This document shows, piece by piece, positions 1-5,421 of a DNA stretch of 6,806 nt (its first letter is position 1; every line of letters begins with the position of its first letter). The stretch is from Bacteroidales bacterium UBA4230 (lineage in GTDB: Bacteria > Bacteroidota > Bacteroidia > Bacteroidales > UBA932). The notes below the pieces were generated by a model that was not told the DNA's origin, ran no database searches, and saw only the letters and a list, made by a program, of their open reading frames with translations. Location: the NCBI GenBank assembly GCA_002395605.1, contig DGXO01000077.1, positions 48,282 to 55,087 of the forward strand, written 5' to 3'. The translations under genes and the position numbers were made by a program.

Positions 1-146
1 CCGGGAGTATGGAGGTTACCAACTCCATAAACCGAATAAGGCGAGAACCCGCTGTACGTGCCTTCTGTCTGCGCACTGAGGAGTGAGCAGGAGACAAGCG
101 CAACGGCAAATACCGCAAGTATTCTATTTGCGTATGATCTTAGCAT
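1..146 (-). CDS. N-terminus of an exported, probably outer-membrane, protein (truncated by window edge)
   Basis: Only the first 48 codons lie in the window. They begin at the ATG at 146-144 and stay open to the left edge. The protein starts with a short basic stretch (MLRSYANR) and a hydrophobic segment (about residues 9-23) ending in SAQ, a plausible signal peptidase I site. LVSC at residues 17-20 also fits a lipobox, so a lipoprotein cannot be excluded. After the signal comes SPYSVYGVGNL (about residues 34-44). SPYSxxGxG motifs just after the signal peptide are common in a family of Bacteroidota outer-membrane, probably beta-barrel, proteins; I know of no defined biochemical activity for it. 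The start overlaps the last 23 nt of coaX in another frame, so the two are probably co-transcribed and perhaps translationally coupled. Seen: signal peptide and motif. Inferred: outer-membrane location. Confidence 0.72.
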   Translation of the reverse strand, partial: MLRSYANRILAVFAVALVSCSLLSAQTEGTYSGFSPYSVYGVGNLHTP

Positions 147-852
147 ATTCGTCTGCCATTATGGCCAAACCCATAAGAACCAGATTGCAAATTGCAAAGA
201 TGGAACTTTTCATCCGTTTGGCAAAATAATTTGCGTCTCCGCCGGTAAATACCACGATATTTTCCGGATGGAGATTCAGGTAGCCTTCAATTTCAAAAAC
301 AATGCCTGAAACAACTCCGCTTTCAATTGAAGAAACTTCGCTTTGGCCGATTGTATCCGGATTTTCAGGAATATCCACAAGCGGAAGGGACCTTGAATAG
401 CGCTGAAGGGCCTTGAAACGCGTACGGAAACCAAGGGATATGTTGCCTCCGGCATAAGTGCCATCCGGGGATACAAAGTCTGTGGAAAGGGTGGTGCCGA
501 AATCCACTATGGTGCAGCCGCGGCCCTTGAAGAGGTATCTTACTGCGGCAACCGATGCGGCCCTGTCGTAGGAAAGATACGAGGGAAGGCCGTTTTTGAG
601 AAGAAGGTCACGGTGATTGCGGTCAAGGATAAGGAGGTTTCCGCATTCGGCCTTAAGGGTATTTTCATCCTGCTCTGAGATAGAGTATACGGAACACACC
701 ACCATTACGGCAGGTTTTTCGCGGGCCGTAAGTGAGAGGATGAAGTCAATGAACTTCTCTCCTTGGTAGCGGAAGGTTTTCCCAAGGGTCATGCCCTCCG
801 ACCACGAAGCCTTGAGCGCTGTATTTCCTATTTCTATGAGCAGATTTGACAT
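124..852 (-). CDS. coaX: Type III pantothenate kinase (CoaX), somewhat divergent
   Basis: CoaX phosphorylates pantothenate with ATP, the first committed step of cytosolic coenzyme A synthesis. I place the start at the ATG at 852-850, giving 242 aa, the usual family length. A TTG at 870 would add six residues but directly abuts the mfd stop. Visible landmarks of the ASKHA-fold kinase are the N-terminal phosphate loop IEIGNTALK (residues 6-14), SYDR (94-97) at the GxDR position, VDFGTTLSTD (116-125), GGNISLG (135-141) followed by RFKAL, the conserved SLPLV (155-159), TGGDA (203-207) and the C-terminal NLVLMGL (223-229). Several usually invariant positions differ. The phosphate-loop Asp is Glu7, the Gly of GxDR is Ser94, and the Pro of GGxIxPG is Leu140. 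Asp96, Asp117 and Asp125 are kept. The gene lies 18 nt after mfd on the same strand and overlaps the next gene by 23 nt, which indicates an operon. Identity is secure; activity given Glu7 is inferred. Confidence 0.93.
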   Translation of the reverse strand: MSNLLIEIGNTALKASWSEGMTLGKTFRYQGEKFIDFILSLTAREKPAVMVVCSVYSISEQDENTLKAECGNLLILDRNHRDLLLKNGLPSYLSYDRAASVAAVRYLFKGRGCTIVDFGTTLSTDFVSPDGTYAGGNISLGFRTRFKALQRYSRSLPLVDIPENPDTIGQSEVSSIESGVVSGIVFEIEGYLNLHPENIVVFTGGDANYFAKRMKSSIFAICNLVLMGLAIMADEYAKIIRK

Positions 853-870
853 AGCCTGCAAAATTAACAA

Positions 871-3800
871 TTATTGCAGTTTTTTCAAAATTGAAAGGGC
901 TTTGTCAAGTGAATCCACCCCACGGGTTACCGTACGCAGTTTTCCGCCGTCCTGGTTGAGCTTGAAATCGGCCTGGTTGAAGTTGACGGCGGCCATGGCC
1001 CTTTCAAAGAGTTTGGACTTGTAGAACGGCGACATTGGATTGGACACGAAAAACATAATCTGCATGCCGTTCTTTATGATAATCTTTTCAAAGCCTAACT
1101 TAGCCCCTAAATTCCTTATTTTCACTACATTGACAAGGTTTTTGACCTCTTCGGGGACAGGGCCGAAGCGGTCCTGGAGCTGGGCGGCTATCCTGTCTAT
1201 CTCACGGTCTTCGGTGAGGGAGTCCAGGACCTTGTAGATGCGTATTTTTTCGGCGGTAATATCTATGTAGGAGTCTGGGATGAACGCCGGGCGGTCTGTC
1301 TCTATGGTGCAGTCCTCAACGTATTTTTCCTGAGTTCCGCTGTGGGTTACGCCAGTCTCTATTCCTATCTCGTCCATTGCCTCGGAGAGGATTTTCTGGT
1401 AGGTTTCGTAGCCCATGTCGGCGATGAAGCCGCTTTGTTCGGCCCCAAGGAGGTTGCCGGCTCCGCGGATGTCAAGGTCTTGCATGGCTATGTTGAATCC
1501 GCTGCCAAGGTCCGAGAATTCTTCTATGGCCCTGAGACGGCGACGGGCGTCGTCCGTTATTGTCACAAGCGGAGGAACAATCAGATAGCAGAAAGCTTTC
1601 TTGTTGGACCTTCCCACGCGGCCCCTGAGCTGGTGGAGGTCGCTGAGGCCGATATTCTGCGCCTGGTTTATGATTATGGTGTTGGCATTTGGTATGTCCA
1701 GGCCGTTTTCTATGATGGTGGTGCAAAGAAGGAGGTCGTAGTCTCCCCTCATGAAGGAGAGCATGCGGTCTTCAAGGTCACGGGATTCCATCTGGCCGTG
1801 CGCCACGCATATTTTCATGTCAGGCACCAGGCGGTGGAGTATCTCCTCTATGGAAGGAAGTTCGTCTACCTTGTTATGCAGGAAGAAAACTTGTCCGCCG
1901 CGGTTGAGCTCGTAGTTTATTATGCTCTTTATCTCTTCCTGGTTGAAAAGCACTATCTCTGTCTGGATGGGAATCCTGTTTGGCGGAGGTGTCTGTATGA
2001 TTGAAAGGTCCCTGGCGCCAAGGAGGGAGAACTGGAGGGTTCTGGGGATGGGGGTTGCCGTGAGCGTAAGGGTGTCCACGGTGTTTTTCATGTGACGGAG
2101 TTTTTCCTTGGCCGATACCCCGAATTTCTGCTCCTCATCAATTATCAGAAGTCCCAGATCCTTGAACTCAAAGCCGTTTCCAAGGATTTTATGAGTGCCG
2201 ATGAGTATGTCTATGGTGCCTTGTTTGAGGCGTTTTTTTATGTCCGAAATCTGTTTGGCGGTCCTTAACCTGCTCACGTATTCAACCGTACATGGGAGGT
2301 TTTGAAGGCGTGCCTTGAAGGTTTCAAAGTGCTGCAGGGAAAGGATTGTGGTAGGGACCAGCACCGCCACCTGCTTAGAGTCCGTAACGGCCTTGAAGGC
2401 CGCCCTGATGGCAATTTCAGTTTTGCCGAAGCCTACGTCTCCGCACACCAGACGGTCCATGGGGCAGCTGTCTTCCATGTCCCTCTTGACGGCCTTTGTG
2501 GCTTTCTCCTGGTCCGGAGTGTCCTCATACATGAAGGAAGACTCAAGTTCCTCCTGGAGGTAAGTATCGGCACTGAAGGCAAATCCCTTTGAAGCGCGGC
2601 GGGAGGCATAGAGCTGGATAAGTTCCTTGGCTATGTCCTTCATCTTGGACTTGGCCGAAGTCTTGAGGTTCTGCCAGGTTTTGGAGCCAAGTTTGTTTAT
2701 CCTTGGAGCCTCTCCTTCCTTTGAGCGGAAGCGGGAAATTTTGTTGAGGGAGTGGACGGAGACAAACACTACGTCCGATCCGCCATACATCAGTTTGACC
2801 ACTTCCTTAACGCGGCCGTAGTCGTCCTTCATCTTTACAAGGCCGCCGAACACACCCACGCCGTGGTCTATGTGAACTATGTAATCTCCTATGTTGAAAG
2901 CACTTAAGTCATTGAGGGTGAGCTGCTCCGTCTTGTCTACGCTCCGGCGTATACGGACACGGTGGAACCTGTCAAAAATCTCGTGGTCCGTGTACAGGCA
3001 TATCTTGTCTTCATTGTCTATGAAGCCGGAATGAAGGTTCTTCCCTTTTATAAATTCTGGAAGGATAACCTTGTTTTCCTGCGTCATGATGGACCTTAGC
3101 CTTTCAAGCTGACTTTCCTTCTCACCTATAATATATACTTTATAGCCGCTTTCTATCCTTGATTGTATATCCGTTATAAGGAGCTCGAAGTTCTTGTTGA
3201 ATACCGGCTGCGGGGCAATATTGAATTCCACGGCTTCCACACCCTGTTTTTTAAGGGGTATGTCCATGAATACGTGCTGGAACCCAAGTGCCTTCTTGTA
3301 TAGCTCTTTATTATTATACATGTCGGAGGAATCCATCCAGACGGTGGTGTCTTCCGGGAGAAGGTCCATTATGGAAACGCCTCCCTCCTCTCCGCCGGCG
3401 GCAATGTCGGAGTAGATATCGGCCTTGTCCACCTTCTCTATTGATAGCTGGGTGTTGCAGTCGAAGGTGTTTATCTTCTCAACCTCATTGCCGAAATAGG
3501 ATATCCTGTAGGGCTTATCAAGGGAGTAGGAGAAGATGTCTATGACGGCGCCCCTTATGGCGTACTGGCCGGGAGAGGACACAAAATCCACTTTCTCGAA
3601 GCCTCTTCCGTTAAGGGTTTCCCTGAGGGTTTCGTAGGGGAGTCTGTCGCCGGGTTTTATCTCAAGATGTGCCGAAGTTAGTTTTTTCTCTGAGGGAACA
3701 AGTTCTTCAATGGCCTCAGGATAGGTTACGATGAATACTTTTTGGTCTGGCCGATGTTCCAGTATCTTACCTATAGCTGCGGTTCTCTGGACTCCAAGTG

Positions 3801-4062
3801 AGGACTTGTAATTGCTTCTCTCTACGTTTTTTCCGGATATGGGAAGAAAGAATACGCAGTCTCCTTCAGTGAGGTTGTAAAGGTCTGCGGAGCAATATTC
3901 GGCCGACTCCGTAGTGGGAAGGATAACCAGGTTCAGGTTTAGCCTTGCGGCATTTGAAAGCACAACCCACCTGGCCGAAAGAAAAAGCCCGGAACAGTAT
4001 ATTTCCCTTGCTTTAAGAAGTTTTTCCTGAAGGCTGGCGGTGGATTTTTGACTTATTAACAT
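871..4062 (-). CDS. mfd: Transcription-repair coupling factor Mfd
   Basis: Mfd is an ATP-dependent DNA translocase that pushes stalled RNA polymerase off damaged template and recruits UvrA, giving preferential repair of the transcribed strand. The 1063-aa product is complete but slightly short for the family (about 1,100-1,150). Domains in order: UvrB-like N-terminal module (about 1-350), with the UvrB-homology stretch RGAVIDIFS (170-178) and YFGNEVEKI (189-197); CarD-like RNA polymerase-interaction domain starting at GDYIVHIDHGVGVF (392-405); RecA-like translocase with Walker A GDVGFGKT (541-548), DEEQ box (642-645), motif III TAT (668-670) and PIPRT, and motif VI HQLRGRVGRS (810-819); translocation motif region around DLDIRGAGNLLG (862-873); C-terminal autoinhibitory domain (about 925-1063) with EKIRIYK and DRFGPVP. 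The start is the ATG at 4062-4060; the upstream sequence is A-rich without a Shine-Dalgarno. The first DnaA-box-like nonamer begins only 16 nt upstream. No frameshift or missing motif is seen. Confidence 0.97.
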   Translation of the reverse strand: MLISQKSTASLQEKLLKAREIYCSGLFLSARWVVLSNAARLNLNLVILPTTESAEYCSADLYNLTEGDCVFFLPISGKNVERSNYKSSLGVQRTAAIGKILEHRPDQKVFIVTYPEAIEELVPSEKKLTSAHLEIKPGDRLPYETLRETLNGRGFEKVDFVSSPGQYAIRGAVIDIFSYSLDKPYRISYFGNEVEKINTFDCNTQLSIEKVDKADIYSDIAAGGEEGGVSIMDLLPEDTTVWMDSSDMYNNKELYKKALGFQHVFMDIPLKKQGVEAVEFNIAPQPVFNKNFELLITDIQSRIESGYKVYIIGEKESQLERLRSIMTQENKVILPEFIKGKNLHSGFIDNEDKICLYTDHEIFDRFHRVRIRRSVDKTEQLTLNDLSAFNIGDYIVHIDHGVGVFGGLVKMKDDYGRVKEVVKLMYGGSDVVFVSVHSLNKISRFRSKEGEAPRINKLGSKTWQNLKTSAKSKMKDIAKELIQLYASRRASKGFAFSADTYLQEELESSFMYEDTPDQEKATKAVKRDMEDSCPMDRLVCGDVGFGKTEIAIRAAFKAVTDSKQVAVLVPTTILSLQHFETFKARLQNLPCTVEYVSRLRTAKQISDIKKRLKQGTIDILIGTHKILGNGFEFKDLGLLIIDEEQKFGVSAKEKLRHMKNTVDTLTLTATPIPRTLQFSLLGARDLSIIQTPPPNRIPIQTEIVLFNQEEIKSIINYELNRGGQVFFLHNKVDELPSIEEILHRLVPDMKICVAHGQMESRDLEDRMLSFMRGDYDLLLCTTIIENGLDIPNANTIIINQAQNIGLSDLHQLRGRVGRSNKKAFCYLIVPPLVTITDDARRRLRAIEEFSDLGSGFNIAMQDLDIRGAGNLLGAEQSGFIADMGYETYQKILSEAMDEIGIETGVTHSGTQEKYVEDCTIETDRPAFIPDSYIDITAEKIRIYKVLDSLTEDREIDRIAAQLQDRFGPVPEEVKNLVNVVKIRNLGAKLGFEKIIIKNGMQIMFFVSNPMSPFYKSKLFERAMAAVNFNQADFKLNQDGGKLRTVTRGVDSLDKALSILKKLQ

Positions 4063-4077
4063 TTTGAGCTTTTTACC

Positions 4078-4123
4078 TGTTCATAAGCTGTTGATAACCC
4101 TGTTCATAACTTGTTGATTGGCG
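4078..4123 (-). repeat. Two tandem 23-bp units carrying four in-phase DnaA-box-like nonamers
   Basis: Unit 1 (4078-4100) and unit 2 (4101-4123) match at 17 of 23 positions, including an identical first nine bases (TGTTCATAA) and a shared TGTTGAT core. Each unit holds two nonamers that read TTATGAACA, TTATCAACA or a decayed version on the minus strand. Starts at 4078, 4089, 4101 and 4112 give roughly one helical turn per box, so bound proteins would sit on one DNA face. The array ends close to the mfd start codon and so lies in its promoter or leader region. Confidence 0.7.
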
Positions 4124-4144
4124 GATCAGGCAGGAGGTTCACTT

Positions 4145-4188
4145 GTTTTCAACAGGACATAAACATTTTATCAAGTGGTTTTCAACAG
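4145..4188 (+). repeat. Exact 11-mer direct repeat GTTTTCAACAG flanking a third box-like nonamer
   Basis: GTTTTCAACAG occurs at 4145-4155 and 4178-4188, exactly 33 bp apart (three helical turns). Between them lies TTATCAAGT (4168-4176), and a more degenerate ACATAAACA (4157-4165) keeps the 11-bp register. The inner TTTTCAACA differs from the DnaA consensus TTATNCACA at positions 3 and 6. The orientation is opposite to that of the left array. A small inverted repeat, CACTTG (4140-4145) and CAAGTG (4172-4177), overlaps this segment. Confidence 0.6.
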
Positions 4189-4241
4189 TTTTTATTTGCC
4201 GTAAATAATTGATTTATAAGTATTTTTATATAGTTATCAAC

Positions 4242-4250
4242 TTATCCACA
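4242..4250 (+). promoter_or_regulatory. Perfect consensus DnaA box TTATCCACA
   Basis: The nonamer is identical to the high-affinity E. coli R1-type DnaA box (TTATNCACA consensus). It shares its first base with a second box-like nonamer in the same orientation, TTATCAACT (4234-4242), and lies inside the most AT-rich part of the intergenic region, 69 bp before the ruvB start. A single box could occur by chance or regulate a promoter; its company of related nonamers makes DnaA binding more credible. Confidence 0.65.
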
Positions 4251-4287
4251 GCTTTATAAGAAACATCATTTATAAAAATAAATAAAC

Positions 4288-4295
4288 TATATTTG
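4288..4295 (+). promoter_or_regulatory. Bacteroidota-type -7 promoter element TATATTTG for ruvB
   Basis: TATATTTG is an exact match to TAnnTTTG, the -7 element recognised by the primary sigma factor of Bacteroidota. It ends 23 nt before the ruvB ATG, predicting transcription start around 4300-4303 and a leader of under 20 nt. I find no convincing TTTG at the expected -33 position (about 4262-4268), so strength is uncertain. Confidence 0.55.
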
Positions 4296-4318
4296 TATTT
4301 GAATTGAACCTTAACGCA

Positions 4319-5356
4319 ATGACTGACTTTGACCCGCATAGCACAATTGACCACAAAGATAGTGAATTTGACGGAATTATAAGGCCGCAGGGGCTTTCCG
4401 ATTTTACCGGTCAAAGGGAGATTGTGTCCAACCTTGATATATATATAAAGGCTGCCAAGATGCGCGGGGAGGCGCTTGACCATGTTCTTTTCCACGGCCC
4501 TCCCGGCCTTGGAAAAACCACCCTGGCGCATATCATTGCAAATGAGATGGGCGTGAACATGAAGGTTACTTCCGGCCCGGTGCTGGATAAGCCCGGAGAC
4601 CTTGCCGGCCTTCTCACTTCCCTGGAAAAGGGGGATGTCCTTTTCATTGATGAGATCCACAGGCTTTCACCGGAGGTTGAGGAATACCTCTATTCGGCCA
4701 TGGAGGACTATGTGATTGACATCATGATAGACAAGGGGCCAGGAGCACGGTCCGTGAGAATATCCCTGAGCCCTTTTACGCTTGTGGGGGCAACCACCAG
4801 GAGCGGCCTTCTGACGGCTCCGCTGCGTGCCCGTTTCGGCATAACTTGTGCGCTAGAATATTATGATACTGAGGACCTTAGGAATATAGTCCTCAGAAGC
4901 GCCCGTATTCTTTCCCTGGATATTGATGCCGATGCCGCCTATGAGATTGCGCTCAGAAGCCGCGGCACGGCGCGTATTGCAAATGCGCTCCTGAGGCGTG
5001 TCCGTGACTTTGCGCAGGTGCTTGGAGACGGGCGCATAAACCTTGATATCACGCGTTTTGCGCTGAATAAACTGAAGATTGACAAACGCGGCCTGGATTC
5101 CATCGACAACAAGATTCTCCGCACGCTCATCCAGAATTTCAAGGGCGGGCCCGTTGGGGTTGGCACCCTGGCCACTTCCGTGAGCGAGGATCCCGGCACC
5201 ATAGAGGAGGTGTACGAGCCTTTCCTTATAAAGGAGGGATTCATTATCCGTACGCCCAGGGGCCGCGTTGCAACGGAACTTGCATATGAGCATATGGGCA
5301 TGCAAAGTTTGCTGAATCAGAGAAAATATACCCCTGAAGACAATACTTTGTTCTAA
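4319..5356 (+). CDS. ruvB: Holliday junction branch migration ATPase RuvB
   Basis: RuvB forms hexameric rings that, with RuvA, drive branch migration of Holliday junctions during recombination and fork repair. I choose the ATG at 4319 (345 aa, normal for the family). A TTG at 4304 would add five residues and lies almost on the predicted transcription start. Landmarks: N-terminal RPQGLSDFTGQ (22-32); Walker A GPPGLGKT (60-67); Walker B and DEIH (111-114); sensor I GATTRSG (157-163); arginine-finger region LRARFG (169-174); sensor II RGTARIAN (215-222), which in most RuvBs is RGTPRIAN; and a C-terminal winged-helix DNA-binding domain (about 259-330) with GGPVGV and RTPRGRVATE. No ruvA or ruvC is adjacent within the window. 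The leader lacks a Shine-Dalgarno, usual for Bacteroidota. Transcription probably starts from the -7 element at 4288-4295. Confidence 0.97.
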   Translation: MTDFDPHSTIDHKDSEFDGIIRPQGLSDFTGQREIVSNLDIYIKAAKMRGEALDHVLFHGPPGLGKTTLAHIIANEMGVNMKVTSGPVLDKPGDLAGLLTSLEKGDVLFIDEIHRLSPEVEEYLYSAMEDYVIDIMIDKGPGARSVRISLSPFTLVGATTRSGLLTAPLRARFGITCALEYYDTEDLRNIVLRSARILSLDIDADAAYEIALRSRGTARIANALLRRVRDFAQVLGDGRINLDITRFALNKLKIDKRGLDSIDNKILRTLIQNFKGGPVGVGTLATSVSEDPGTIEEVYEPFLIKEGFIIRTPRGRVATELAYEHMGMQSLLNQRKYTPEDNTLF

Positions 5357-5421
5357 AAAGTGATAATTTATTCACGAAAAATGCTTATTATTGCAAATTG
5401 GAAACACATCAATAATATTAT
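5357..5421 (+). other. Short ruvB-frdA spacer, no clear promoter or terminator
   Basis: The 65-bp spacer is AT-rich. A weak inverted repeat GTGA...TCAC (5360-5375) has only a 4-bp stem and no U-tract, so I do not call a terminator. TATTATTG (5386-5393) is one mismatch from the Bacteroidota -7 element but has no -33 partner. Either ruvB reads through into frdA or a non-consensus promoter lies here. The A-rich leader AATAATATTAT just before the ATG is typical of well-translated Bacteroidota genes. Confidence 0.4.

Larger units (their letters stand above)
4189..4303. other. AT-rich segment, candidate DNA unwinding element
   Basis: Only 20 of 115 bases are G or C (about 83% A+T), in contrast with the roughly balanced flanking genes. 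It contains TTTATAAG at 4213-4220 and again at 4253-4260, exactly 40 bp apart, and a variant TTTATAAA at 4269-4276. It surrounds the perfect DnaA box and also contains the ruvB promoter element. The AT-richness could simply reflect promoter composition. The reading as an unwinding element depends on the neighbouring box array. No clear run of DnaA-trio repeats is visible. Confidence 0.4.
4063..4318. other. Candidate replication origin (oriC-like DnaA-box cluster) in divergent mfd-ruvB intergenic region
   Basis: This is the only sizeable gene-free stretch. It contains one perfect DnaA box and several near matches. On the minus strand: TTATGAACA (4086-4078), TTATCAACA (4097-4089), TTATGAACA (4109-4101), CAATCAACA (4120-4112). 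On the plus strand: TTTTCAACA (4146-4154), TTATCAAGT (4168-4176), TTTTCAACA (4179-4187), TTATCAACT (4234-4242), TTATCCACA (4242-4250). The left group steps by 11, 12 and 11 bp, and the next three plus-strand boxes by 22 and 11 bp. A GC-richer spacer (4121-4140) separates the groups, and the right half is very AT-rich. Boxes plus an AT-rich unwinding element, with genes diverging on both sides, is the usual layout of a bacterial oriC. Caveat: most near matches have A instead of C at position 6 of TTATNCACA, and no dnaA, dnaN or gidA is in view. The alternative is a DnaA-controlled promoter region. Confidence 0.5.

Noticed and set aside
853..870. TTG start extending CoaX by six residues
   Set aside because: The ATG at 852 places the GNT motif at the usual distance from the N-terminus, and the TTG directly abuts the mfd stop with no leader.
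1342..2004. 220-codon open frame on the plus strand inside mfd
   Set aside because: It is fully antisense to strongly conserved mfd motifs, with no recognisable domain; a shadow of the real gene's codon composition.
4132..4208. AGGAGG (4132-4137) followed by a TTG-started 21-codon mini-ORF
   Set aside because: Bacteroidota rarely use Shine-Dalgarno sequences, the peptide is featureless, and the bases are better explained by the repeated box-like nonamers.
4354..4361. TATCTTTG on the minus strand, a perfect TAnnTTTG match that could drive mfd
   Set aside because: It lies within the ruvB coding region almost 300 bp upstream of mfd and has no -33 element; an 8-base motif with free positions can occur by chance.
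4226..4660. 144-codon minus-strand open frame covering the ruvB start and part of the intergenic region
   Set aside because: It is antisense to the RuvB Walker A and B region and shows no protein-like features; its upstream end is inside ruvB.
5360..5375. Inverted repeat GTGA...TCAC after ruvB as a terminator
   Set aside because: The stem is only 4 bp with mismatches inside and no following T-run.
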